Assembly: GCA_020310875.1 (NCBI GenBank)
Contig: CM035444.1
Location: 18,520,198-18,584,197, forward strand
Origin: Ceratopteris richardii
Taxonomy: Eukaryota; Streptophyta; Polypodiopsida; Polypodiales; Pteridaceae
Direction: 5' to 3'
DNA length: 64,000 bases
A program made the translations under genes and the position numbers. Numbering within the stretch: position 1 is the first letter of the stretch; each line of letters opens with the position of its first letter. Under the pieces are notes generated by a model, which saw only the letters and a program-made list of their open reading frames with translations, was not told the origin of the DNA and searched no databases. Positions 46,229-57,382 of this stretch are shown in pieces.

Positions 46229-47390
46229 GGGAGGAAACGGAGATCCAATCTGAACGTAATCATCGGGATATTGCACAACTGAGCCGACATGAGAGGGCAC
46301 TACTGGTGTCCCAACTTACTGCAGAATTTGAAGATCAAATAATAAAGGTAATGAAAGAAGCTCAGATTGAAAGCAAAAATTTGGAACAGATATTGAAACC
46401 ATTTAATGTACCATATGGACTCCTTAAAGAGCAAACACGGGAATATATAAGGACCATGACAAATAAGGAGCCTGACAACAACCTCCAGTTCAGAAATAAT
46501 ACATTCAACTATACTCAAGAGGACTTCGAAAGAGCTCACCCTATATGGAGGCAAAAACTTTTGGAAAAGAACCCTACACTACGGGTACAATGGGAATCAT
46601 CGCCATATGCCCTTCAGGTAAACCCATCTTTTTGTCTAGTACCACGCAGACGATCCTAGTCGCATTTTTGGGAAGGACAGCGCCAGGGTACCATAAATAA
46701 TCAATGGCTCAATTATCCACTATTACCAAGTCCACTGCATAATTACCTACCAACGGAAGAATACATGGTGAAAACCATGGAATTTTGGATTGCTCGATAT
46801 GCAACTGTACCGGATTTGGCAGTTAAAATGACTAATAAAATTCTCAGCATGCTACTTACAGTTATTAAAGTCTTCCAACATGCCAAATATATCTTTTTGA
46901 ACTTCATCGGCATTACACAGGGATCTGAAGCACTTGTTTTTTTATCTTTCAACTATCTCAAGCCGATTAACTATTATGGCATACTATTCACGGCTAATGT
47001 TTTTGCCAAGCACGTATATGCAGACATTTGAAGAAGTATTTTTTACCGACTTCTTTGAAATTGATTCGGAATTTTTTGTTAAAATGACTTCAAATCTTAA
47101 TGCAAGGCTGGTGGCTTATGAAACAAGCTTCTTTGCGGATCACCAACAAGCACCAAAAGATGGAGTGAAGTCAAGCTAGTGGAAAGAGTTCATGATATGT
47201 CACGCCAATTTGCTTAATAAACGTGAGCAAGCTGCCATTTAAACGTACTCACGTCACCACAAAAAGCCTGTCGAGGACGATAGAGTTCAGGAGGAGGGGC
47301 ATGTGGAAGCGGAATCAAGCAAGAAGGAAGAAGAAGAAAATCAAAGACCAAAATTGCTCAGTAAAGAATGCAGATTATAAAGCAAAAGAA
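46192..47390 (+). pseudogene. Tat-like copy 2: conserved C-terminal domain of the extra ORF
   Basis: A shifted frame takes over from the coiled coil: SERNHRDIAQLSRHERALL, then a helix-rich start (FEDQIIKVMKEAQIESKNLE) and the conserved domain. Landmarks are YTQEDFERAHPIWRQKLLEK, SFCLVPRRRS, NNQWLNYPLLPSP, EEYMVKTMEFWIARYATVP, FIGITQGSEALVF-like and PSTYMQTFEEVFF, ending DGVKSS and TAG. After the TAG, codons continue as WKEFMICHANLLNKREQ with a Lys/Arg-rich tail. Stops near 46658 and frame changes near 46940 break it. The same domain appears in copies 1 and 4 and, diverged, at 62583-63400. Confidence 0.78.
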
Positions 47391-47782
47391 CCACCCTCTG
47401 CCCAAAGCCCCACAGGGGCACGCATCAGGCAACAACACCAAACACCCAGGTCCTGAGGAATGGAAATAAAGAACAATAACAACCAGGACATTTCATGGGA
47501 AGGACGGACCACGGCCAGGAAGTATCCATGAAGAAGTGCAAGACAATACTTGGCAGGTAAAAATCTTCCCACTGATGGCATGCATGGCAGCCCGACTGAA
47601 TACAACAACCCAGATTTGTGATGTATGGAATACCAAGGGGCAAACAGAAGCAAAGGACATACCTCGGATAAGATAACCAATTGTCTAATAGTCCTTGTGG
47701 CCTCTTCGAACACTAGGTGCGTGTATTCAGAAAGCTTAAACAGGTAAACGAGAGACAAAAGCTTGTCAAGGGATGACAGAGA

Positions 47783-47797
47783 CAAAAAGGGGGAGAG
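47783..47797 (+). other. Polypurine tract
   Basis: AAAAAGGGGGAGAG directly in front of LTR2. Confidence 0.8.
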
Positions 47798-48639
47798 TGT
47801 TGCAGAGCAAAGAGGCACGAAAGAGGAGCCCCAAAATTTTCAAATTAATGGGCATATTTTTTCTTCTTCAAAGTCTTAAGAAATTCCCTCAAGCCTTGTA
47901 AATGCACTAGAGGAGTCCTCTAGATGCATAATCCCAAATCATTGTAATATACCTCTTGTAAAATAGTAGGAGAATAGAAATTAGTCAATAAGGTGCCAGT
48001 CACTTGTGTGAAAGGACCATTTTTAGGGCACATGTATATAAGTCACTTTGTGACTCTTTGTCGAGACTTTTTGCCATTGTGAAGAAGAAGAGCTTGAGAA
48101 TTTTGAATTTTCTTCTTTCCTGTAGATTTCTACCTTCTCTTTGATCTTCTATGTGTGTTTAATGCTTGGAATGTGTGTGTGTAGGATTGTTGTCTACCTT
48201 TCCCCACTGTAGTGTGTGTGTGAGCTAGTACGAGTTATTCACTGTTTTGGTCATAACTTGAAGCATGGTTGTCAAAATCGAGTGAAACTCCCTCCAATAG
48301 ATGCGTCTCATTGAGAGCTTCGAAAAGAACCTGCTATTGGCCATATTCAGAGTTCGGAGGTGGAGAAATCCTTGATTTAGTGAAAACTACTATAAGTGGT
48401 ATCGCGACAGACACTTTCGGTGATTAAGTGAGTTGGAGAGGTAGGTTAGTCTTTTCTCATGCATGTGAGCTGAACCCAATATTCCATTATGTGAGCACAA
48501 GTCTTCATACACTTGGTTAGGTCAGTTTGTCGGATTGACAAATAAGCATGTGTCAATTCCCCACTATACACACTTGTGTAAGCAAATGAGATTTAGTCTC
48601 TTTGGCACAAGTCCCTAAGACTTTTGACTTAGGTACACA
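47798..48639 (+). repeat. Tat-like LTR2
   Basis: 842 bp, TGTTGCAGAGC to GGTACACA, with TATATAA at 48035-48041. It acts as 3' LTR of copy 2 and 5' LTR of copy 3. Similar in sequence to LTR1 over its full length. Confidence 0.85.
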
Positions 48640-48645
48640 CGTTTT

Positions 48646-48663
48646 TAGCACCGTTGTCGGGGA
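48646..48663 (+). other. tRNA-Asp-type primer binding site, copy 3
   Basis: TAGCACCGTTGTCGGGGA, as at 40046 but with the second G changed to A. Confidence 0.75.
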
Positions 48664-49574
48664 CACACTCAACCAAGGTGCCTTCGTGATGGTTATAGTT
48701 TGAGAGTGACAAAATCATACTTGTAGAAGTGAACTCATTTAGTGGCAAGTAGTCAAACACTTCAGCACTTGTTACATTACATCCCGGAGGTGTGTATAAT
48801 GAGTTTTTAGGTTTAGGGTTAGTAGAGAGGGAGAGAAGAAAGAGTTAGGGTTAGGTTAGGAAGAGAAGTGGAGTAGGAGTAAGCCAAGATCACCAAGAAA
48901 AATCCCAAAAAAATTTGCCAAATTAGTGTAGTTAAGTTTAAATCACCAAAAAGTATAAAAACCAAAAAATTTTTAGCTCATTTCCCATTTGCTCTGAATG
49001 TGGTATTGTCTCCAGGCAGCGATCTGTATCATCTGTGTAGTATCGCTCTCTTGAGGCCTTCCAAAGCTAGCTAGTGAGCCGAAGGCACAAGCAGGTCCCA
49101 ATTTTTGTATCGTATCGCCAGAATCCCTGGTATCGTATCACCCAGTGCATAAGTATCGTATCGTCGAGGTTTTCTGTTATCATATCATGGACTCCCTAGG
49201 TAACGTATCGTGATTGGATTTGGTATCGTATCGTCCAGACGTGAGGTATCGTATCGCTAGAGCATCCAATATCGTATCGCTAGAGCATCCAGTATCGTAT
49301 CGCTAGAGCATCCAGTATCGTATCGTGCTCAACAGCCGTATCATATCGCCTGTTGTTCTAAGTATCATATCGTCTAGTCTTCAGGTATCGTATCATGAGC
49401 TTATGTGGTATCGTATCGTGGACAGCTTGGTATCGCCTAGTACAATATCGTCTGGTACAGTATCATCAAAAGTGGTATCGTCAGAACTTTTGGAGCATTT
49501 TCAAAGGCAAATTTGAGGCATTTGAGGAGCTACTTAGGGAGAGTTTTAGAGATCTAGAGAGCCCAGGAGGGTGA
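48664..49574 (+). other. Leader of Tat-like copy 3
   Basis: About 0.9 kb non-coding leader. The first 400 bp are AT-rich; the second half carries the GTATCGTATCG repeat array listed separately. It ends at the gag ATG (49575). Confidence 0.7.
49107..49480 (+). repeat. GTATCGTATCG leader repeat, about 23-bp spacing
   Basis: The 11-mer GTATCGTATCG or one-to-two-base variants occur about fourteen times (for example near 49107, 49130, 49152, 49221, 49245, 49292, 49315, 49408), mostly 21-26 bp apart with varying spacers. A shorter version lies in the leader of the minus-strand copy (58795-59012), so it belongs to the family. Confidence 0.85.
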
Positions 49575-52206
49575 ATGAACTTGAGATCAGGAAGGGTGCT
49601 AAGTTGCCGAAGAGGTTTCATATCTTCCGTTGGAAGTGCCGCTCAGGTCAATGACCGCTCAGTCTATTCAGACACCTCTAGTGACTCAGAGGAGGAGATA
49701 CCCATGGATTCGGAAGACACGCATGGTCCCATTCCCGGAAGAAACTTTATGACCACTGTGGAAGGAGATTATCGCACTTCTTTACAGTACGTTTCTACTA
49801 ATGCCCACGAGATCCCCATCTACCTGGACGGTTTAAACAGATCTGTGGCTATGATGGTGACTTCCATGGATGCAACAATTGTGTCGAGACCGGCTGTTAA
49901 ATATGAAGGAGGAGCATACATGGACAAGCTGGTCACATCTATATAGTGACTGAATACCCAGATTTTATCAATGAGAGGGGAGAGTTAGTGGGACAAGAAA
50001 ACTTTGGGAGATCAAATCCTGAGGAGTTAGTGACTACCCATAGAGGCAAGTCCCAAGTGACGTGAGTCTTGAGAGGGGACTTGATACCTCAAGACGACTA
50101 CTTACTGGATGTCTATTTGATCCATGGATCAGACTTGTTACTTCAAACCAACTCACCTGCCCGAGGAAGAGAAGAAAGTCCAATGACATTTTATGAACTA
50201 GAGGATCCGGAAGACGAGTCTAGAGTGACATACCTAGACAAGAACCAGAGAACGTATTGGTTGGTAGATGCCATAGATAGGGCTCAATTGAAATACATGG
50301 GATTGCCTGCAGGGAGAGCAGGCAACCACCTCTCAGAACCCCTTCGAAACACAACAAGAGGCAGAGCACACAATGTCGGGACAAACAAGCCAACGGAGCG
50401 TTGCTAACCGTGCTCACGTACAATTTGCGACTCCGGGAGTGCAACTACACAATCACACCCACCCTGGAGTAGGAAATCAATACCGACCACCAATAAGGCC
50501 AAGACCACCAATATGAGTGCAGCCAGGAATACCCCCAATTAGACCAACGGTTCCGCCCTTCCTTGTAATGCCTAGACAGCAAGAACCAATGAGAAGATTG
50601 AGACCTATTCAGGTGGCCAAATGCGTGAGGAATCATTATGACGGATTGGGAGAACCTTATGATCATATTGCTAAATTTAAACAAGTTTTAAGAGCGGAAC
50701 AAGTAGATGACTTCTTCGTGCAGTATGAGTCTTTCGGACTCACCTCACAAGAACGGCTCTGACTTGGTTTCAGCCATTAGACCCCAACCAATTTGAAGAT
50801 ATGGAGCATTTCTTTCAAGAATTCATTAGGGAATTCACTAAGAGAGGGATGAGACACAATTCTGCATCTTTAATCCATAGTTTTAAATAGAACCCTAATG
50901 AAACCGTGAAAACACCTGCCCGAAGATTCAACCAGTATGTGGATAGATGTCCGGTAGCCGAGAGATCCACGCAACAAAAAATGATATCATTATTTTTGGA
51001 TGGACTAACGAATGGAACTCTAAGAACGCTAGTATACGTAAAGAGGCTCTAGACATTGAGTGAATGCCTATAGGAATGTATTGATTTAGAGGACAATCTA
51101 GCAGAGGATCTCAAGAGTACTCACAACCCCACGAAATCAGAAGACTCTCGGAGTACAATTACATCCAACTCCAGTAATGTGGAAGAATTAGTGGAGCTGG
51201 TAGCAAAGAAATTGGGAGTCCAAGGACAGAGAAATTACCAACACCTAGCCTTAAGAGTGCCTATGTTACGAAGATGTAGTCTATGTGGAGGAGATCACCC
51301 CACGCACATGTGTGTACGAGGAGGAACAAGTGTAGCACAGACATATCCTTACATTAGACATCCACATGAAGGAGCTGCCTTGTATTGCCACATAGAACAA
51401 AAATACACCAATCACACCACGGAAAACTGCCCATTCCATAGGCAGGCATGACCTCTACAACCACCTCAGTATCGGCCATATGGATATCCACCTAGAGAGC
51501 CAGGTAGAGATATGCCCAGGTACAATCTCTACCCAACACCAACAAAAGCACCGAGGCCATATGAGCAAGCACAATATCCACCACCCCAACCAGTGTTAGG
51601 ACCACAACTGTCACAACCCCAACATGTGGTACCGGTTAAGAATGCTCAACCAGAGGAAAACCTAGAAAGAGCCATTGTACCAGCCTCAACGATGACCAGT
51701 GTAGAATCAGCAAATCCTCGATACGAGCTATCCCTAGGAGATTACTATCCCTATGAAACCAATATGTTTGAGTATGAACCAACATATGACCTAGCATACC
51801 ATGGATATGAAGGCTATGACCAGGCCTATGGAATGGAGGTGGCTACTTTAATGTACACTGCACCCAAGGGACCCGCACCTGGGAGACCCTCCATTAGACC
51901 TCTAGTGCCAAGAGGACTGTGCTATAGGTGTGGAGGAGATCATTTTATTAGAGAATGTACTCGACCTTACAACCCACCACCTCCTAGGACTTGGGAAGGA
52001 TACTGCAATGATTGTAGGAAGGAACATCTTTTCAGAGACTGCCCAAAGAATCCCACTAAGACCCAAGACACTACACCTATTAATGTAATTGAAGTGATAG
52101 AATCACCTGGAGGTGACAAGGAATACAACGTGCCTTTAAAGGCCATTACACGAGCTCAAACGAAGGAACGAAAAGAAAAAACGAGATCGGGAACAAGAAA
52201 ACAATA
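49575..52206 (+). pseudogene. Tat-like copy 3: gag with three zinc knuckles
   Basis: Starts MNLRSGRVLSCRRG at 49575 (copy 4 starts the same way). Blocks: DTSSDSEEEIPMDSEDTHG, NAHEIPIYLDGLNRSVAMMV, DDYLLDVYLIHGSDLLLQT, then the gag core CVRNHYDGLGEPYDHIAKFK, WFQPLDPNQFEDMEHFFQEF and NQYVDRCPV. Three knuckles follow, CSLCGGDHPTHMC, CYRCGGDHFIREC and CNDCRKEHLFRDC, all spaced CX2CX3HX4C, within Pro/Tyr-rich sequence. The frame is broken by a shift near 49940, a TGA at 50063 that copy 4 shares, and stops near 50407, 50762 and 50890. The last part (51512-52207) is open. Confidence 0.85.
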
Positions 52207-52232
52207 GAACCGTAAACCCCAAAATTCAAATA

Positions 52233-54220
52233 GTGGAAGATTCAGAGGACCCACATGAGAATACCCAGAACATGAAAGCGCAAAAATGGAAGGAAAGAAG
52301 AGAGAAGTTCAAAGAAAAATGGATGAAAAACAGAAGTAAACAAAATAAGAAACACTCAAGCAGTAGTAACGAGCATAAAGAACCAGAGATTCGGGAAGAA
52401 GTTCCCATTCCACCGCTTATCTGAGAAGCAGAGAAACCAGGATCAATTCTAGCTTACCCAAAACCGAATGATTTGGACATGTGGTTGAAAGCTTACCACA
52501 CTAGAATTAAGATTGGACCAAATGTGGAACAACACGAAAAGCTTTACCCACAAGGAGAATTAGAAAAAGAGAGGCTTGCTATATGCAGGAAACTTATAGA
52601 GGTAGCACAAGCCACCCTAGAAAAGACTATCCCAACCCTTCCAGGGATAAGGATAGTGGAGGAGCAATACAAGGAGTGTGTTAAAGCCAAGGATAAAGAA
52701 CCGAAAGAGAAGGATGATAAATGTGAGCGAGTGAAAACCCAGGATGAAGCTATGTCAACAATACCTGACTTAGAGGCTGACTGGCCGAAAGAATTATGGA
52801 ATAGAATTCGAGAAGAACAATGGAGTGACTAAGCCTCCCTTTGAGGAATTAGATGTTGAAGTTTATCAACCAAATCCCAACATGGAAGAAGTATATGAGG
52901 AAGTATCAAGACTACACCGAAATAGAGAAGAAGCTCATAGCATTTCAACCCTACCAAATTACATGGGAGAATACGAAAAGGAATCTATGATAATCAGAGC
53001 ACCCACGATATAGGGAAAAGGAAAAGGAAACTCAGATAAGAATTCACACAATCTAACAGAACTTAGAAAGACAAAAGTACAATGCAAACTGACTGTGGAA
53101 GAACTACTCCGGCTTAAACCGCAAATATGGAAACAATTAGCAAGTCAACTGGAATTAGGGCAAGAGAAGGATGAAAAGGAAAACAAGGGGAAAGAAAACC
53201 CATCTAAGATACAAATCCCAATAGATAAGGTGGGAGAATTTAGTGAAGGAGATGAAGGTAATACATATCTACCTGTCACTTACAATGGGTACATGACCAA
53301 GGCTATACTAGAAACATGGGGACGGAATTCAGTATACCTGCAACATCAAGGAAATACCACCAAGCTAAACTTGCATACGTTTGCCTATCGAGATGTCCCT
53401 CCACTACAATGGAATCCTATACACAAGGAGGAAGATGATCTCTCTATTCATAGCGCTGGATCAAGCGATCAATCATGGATTCATGAGGATGCCCAATTAT
53501 GGATGTGTAAAGAAGCCAAGAAAGAGGATAATAAAAGGCAGCTATGGCCAATAGGACATCCTAACTACCAACCTGTAGAGGACCCAATGTATATGCCTCA
53601 AATCTTTCCTGATGAAACATTTGAACCGCATGGATGGATGGAAATCTTAGCTACCTTGGATGTATGTGTGAATGAAGAAGTTTTGACGATGAATGAATGT
53701 GTGGATGAAGAAGGCTATGACATAAATTTGTACATGGTTGTCCTTCAAGAAGTAGAAGCAGGGGAAATTTGGAAAAGGAATGGAAAGAAGAATACGAGAT
53801 CATAGAGATGGAACCGGAGTTTAACTCTAAAAAATGTTACCTAGAAGCTATTCATACCGAAGACAAGTATGGAGTGACCAAAGTGTTAGCAATAGAAGCA
53901 GCCCCCATAGTACAGAAGCAAGAGGAAAGCATGAGTAAAATCGGACCAAGTCCGGATCTTTTTGAGGTTCCGGAGCATTTTAAAAGGTACGAAGTAGAGG
54001 AGAGAAAAATAGCCATCCAAATGCCCAAGAGAGAGGCTAGAGAAGGAGAAGCATACGATAACAAAGAACAAACAAAAAAAATCATAGTAACGGTGGAAGA
54101 TGGAGAAGAAAGATGTACATACATATGTAAAGATGTGTCAACTGAGGAGGAAGAAAAATTAATACAATTGATCGAGAATATCGAGATGTATTCTCGTGGA
54201 CATATAAGGATCTCAAGGGT
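52233..54220 (+). pseudogene. Tat-like copy 3: spacer protein between gag and RT
   Basis: Charged, Lys/Glu-rich stretch with broken frames. Recognisable blocks are MDMWLKAYHTRIKIGPNVEQ, EEVSRLHRNREEAHS, VTYNGYMTKAILETWG, DVPPLQWNPIHKEEDDLSIH, YMPQIFPDETFEPHGWMEIL, FEVPEHFKRYEVEERKI, and a DGEERCTYICKDVS end just before RT. Only KAILETWG near 53310 faintly recalls a protease active site; no DTG/DSG is visible. The downstream half also occurs in copy 2 and at 13452-14246. Role unknown. Confidence 0.65.
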
Positions 54221-55256
54221 GTGGAACCCTCTATTTCTTCTCATAGAATACCAATGATGGCAGAGGCAAAACCGTCTAAACAACGCCTTTATACATACAA
54301 TGAGGTCTATGCTGCTAAAATAAAAGAAGAAATAGACAAGCTATTAGCGGTTGGATTCATTTATGAAATAGAACACACTAAATGGGTATCACCACTAGTG
54401 GTTGTGCCTAAGAAGAATGGAAAACTCAGAGTTTGTATTAACTTGAAAAAGGTCAATGCAGCCACTATACGTGACAACTACCCATTGCCCATCACTGACC
54501 ATCTACTGGAAAGAGTAGCAGGAAAAGAATTCTACAGCTTCTTAGACGGATTCTCTGGATACAACCAAGTAGCTTTTGCTATTGAGGATCAACATAAGAC
54601 CGCATTCGCGACTGAATGGGGAGTCTATGCTTTCCGAGTGATTCCTTTTGGGAACACCAACGCTCGTGCCACTTTCCAACGATTGATGTGTCATGTGTTC
54701 AAAGAATTCCTGAAGAAGAGCATGGAGGTGTATGTAGATGACCTATGTACATATTCAAATCAAAGGCAAGACCACATCCCTGAATTTCGGAAGATATTTA
54801 ATAAATGCCGACAATATAGAGTCTATCTGAACCCTGAGAAGTGTGTCTTCATGGTAAGACAAAGAAAGATCTTAGGACACATAGTCTCTAGGAATGGAAT
54901 ATCCACAGATGAAGACAAGATTAAGGTCATTTTGGAGCTTCCTAGACCGAAGAGTGCAAAATAAGTGCAAGCATTTATGGGACATTGTGGATACTACCGT
55001 CGATTTATCCACATGTATGCCATAATCGCCAAACCCTTGTATGGACTTTTGACTCAATTCACATGGACAGACAAATGCGAGAAGGCATTCAATGAGTTAA
55101 AGAAGTGGCTTAGCACAGCCCCAATTCTGAAAACAACGAATTGGAACAAGCCTTTTCATATTCACGTGGATGCTTCAAATTACGCAATAGGATGCATATT
55201 AGCTCAGCCGACAGATGAAGGAAAGTTAGATCACCCAATTGCCTATGCGAGTAGAC
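54221..55256 (+). pseudogene. Tat-like copy 3: RT and RNase H N-part
   Basis: Clear Tat/Athila-type polymerase. RT: VSPLVVVPKKNGKLRVCINL, NYPLPITDHLLERVAGKEFY, FLDGFSGYNQVAF, the GVYAFRVIPFGNTNARATFQ palm, catalytic MEVYVDDLCTYS, RKILGHIVS, then a TAA at 54962 (SAK-stop) in an otherwise continuous frame. The connection and RNase H follow: QAFMGHCGYYRRFI, FTWTDKCEKAFNELKKWL and FHIHVDASNYAIGCILAQ (first catalytic Asp). The copy is cut after YASRL at 55256 by the LTR of copia E. Confidence 0.9.
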
Positions 55257-55536
55257 TGTTGGGTGTGTGAAGAAGTGCGAGAGACACACAAGGAGCACAA
55301 ATGCAGCAAGACACACGGAGAAGACGATGGCTGGAATAGCTCTCTCTATTGATCGATGAACTGAACTGAAGTAAGAGCTGAATAATATCCCTAAGTACAA
55401 AGTACCACCACATATGAGAGTATCAAGTATGTGGTAACATGGGGAAAAAACCCCTAGCCAGCACTAGAGTAAAAAGTGCCCATGTATAGGGAAAAGGTTC
55501 ACATCAAAGCTACTCGAGGAACACATAAGTGTAACA
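55257..55536 (-). repeat. 3' LTR of copia E
   Basis: 280 bp from TGTTGGGTGTG to GTGTAACA, followed by the PPT complement AACCCCCCTGG. It interrupts the Tat-like RNase H. The 5' LTR is missing. Confidence 0.8.
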
Positions 55537-55576
55537 AACCCCCCTGGAGCGAATGATGTGAACACATACAAGGAGT

Positions 55577-57150
55577 GACAGATCAGCCCCCACAAGGTAA
55601 TAAGCCTAAAGCTTTGCGAAAAGCTTCAAACTTTTCCCGTGGAAGAGGTTTGGTGAATATGTCTGCCACATTATCTTGTGTAGGCACATATACCAAATCA
55701 ATATCTCCTGCATGAAGGCGCTATCTCACATAGTGATAATGCACCTCAATATGTTTGGTCCGTGCATGAAACACTGGGTTTCGTGCAACAACCAAAGCAC
55801 TCTGACTATCTGTGAGAATATGCGTAGCAACATCAATCTCCATGCAACGATCCATCAATAAGCGTCTCAGCCATATACACTCCACTGTAGCTGTGAAAAC
55901 TGCCCTGTACTCAGCTTCACAACTCGATGTCGCCACTGTAGGTTGCTTCTTACTCAACCAAGATATGCATGAGTCTCCAAGGAAAAAGCAATTACCACTA
56001 GTGGATATGCGAGTATCATAACAACCAGCCCAATCACTATCTGTAAAAGCATGCAAGCATGGCTGAACATCTCTGCCATAAAAGAGACCTAAGCTCAAAG
56101 TGCCTCAAAGATATCTAAACACACGTTTCACCGCTTGCCAATGCTTAGTGCCAAGGCTATGCATGAATCGACTCAACTAGGAAACTGCATACTGTATATC
56201 CGGCCTTGTGTTGCATGCATATATAAGACATCCCACAGCTTGCTGATAAAGAGAAGTGTCAAATGCATCATTGGAATCCTCAACTGAGAACCTGAATCCT
56301 GTCTGAACTGGTGTGAAAACTGGCTTACAATCCTCAAAATCAAAACACTGAAGTAGTTTTTCAACATACTTTGCTTGATGCATAACAATTCCCCCCTCAA
56401 CGGATACAAACTGGATGCCAAGATAGTAGCTCAAAAGACCAAGATAAGTGACATCAAAAGTATGCTGCAAATCAGCCATAAGAATGTCAAGTTTTGCATC
56501 GCATGACCCAGTCAAAAGTATGTCATCGACATAAAGAACAAGCACTGTAAGATCAGCCCCATTTTTGCATACATAGAGTGTGCTTTCAATTGGACTACAT
56601 GTGAAGCCAAGAGCAATCAAGTGCTTATGTATTTTGTCATACCATGCACGTGGAGCTTGCTTGAGACCATACAAAGCTTTATGCAAGCGACAAACCATAT
56701 GCTCTTTCCCTTTCATAGCAAATCCAGGAGGTTGCTTCACATAGACCTCTTCTTGCAAATCTCCATTCAAGAAGGCTGTTTTTATGTCCAATTGATGCAC
56801 TTTCCAACCTCGATGGGCAGCCAATGCAACCACGGTACGAATGGTAGTCATGCGTGAAGTAGGTGCAAAAGTTTCCTCATAGTCAATGCCATATTGTTGC
56901 ACATATCCTTTGGCAACCAATCTAGCTTTGTAGCGATCAATGCTACCATCAGATTTTCTCTTAATCTTATAAACCCACTTTGTACCAATGGCATTCTTTC
57001 CTTTTGGCAATTCATATAACTCCCAAGTACCATTCCTATGTATGGAATCCATTTCTGATTGCATAGCACTCATCCATTGTGGATCGTCACATGCATCTTC
57101 AAAAGAAAGTGGCTCTTCATTACATGCTATAGCAATAAGAGAACTCTTGA
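55577..57150 (-). pseudogene. Copia E RT and RNase H
   Basis: RT (56177-57150): EPLSFEDACDDPQWMSAMQS, NGTWELYELPKGK, KWVYKIKRK, HQLDIKTAFLNGDL, VLYVDDILLTG, YLGIQFVSVEGG and RPDIQYAVS. RNase H (55721-56098): DSDWAGCYDTR, CEAEYRAVFTATVECIWL, DSQSALVVARN and TKHIEVHYHYVR. Between 56098 and 56177 there are two stops, and one near 55720. RT itself is one open frame that continues rightward without a stop into Tat-like gag, forming the chimera listed next. Similar to but distinct from family A/B. Confidence 0.88.
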
Positions 57151-57382
57151 GCGTACACAGGTTGGGCGTACTCTTGAGATCCTCTACTAGATTGTCCTCT
57201 AAATCAATACATTCCTGTAGGCATTCACTCAATGTCTGGAGCCTCTTTACGTATACTAGCGTTCTTAGAGTTCCATTCGTTAGTCCATCCAAAAATAATG
57301 ATATCATTTTTTGTTGCGTGGGTCTCTTGTGTATCGGACATCTATCCACATACTGGTTGAATCTTCGGGCAACTGTTTTCAT
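56177..57382 (-). other. Chimeric 401-aa ORF: gypsy gag fused to copia RT
   Basis: A single open frame starting at 57382. Residues 1 to about 72 are Tat-like gag (RRFNQYVDRCPIHKRPTQQ, LFLDGLTNGTLRTLVYVKRL, CIDLEDNLVEDLKS). From about residue 75 it is copia E (SSLIAIACNEEPLSFEDA) through the RT catalytic YVDD. The join lies at about 57150-57168 in a short repeated CTCTTGAG/GTAC context. Both parts retain their family frame. Most likely an accident of deletion or template switching; whether it is expressed is unknown. Confidence 0.8.

Noticed and set aside
49107..49480. Telomere-type or centromeric satellite
   Set aside because: Confined to the leader of one retroelement family and irregularly spaced.
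53300..53340. A protease active site between gag and RT in Tat-like copy 3 (KAILETWG)
   Set aside because: No DTG/DSG, no downstream ILG-x-D motif, and the following residues belong to the conserved spacer; kept only as a caveat.
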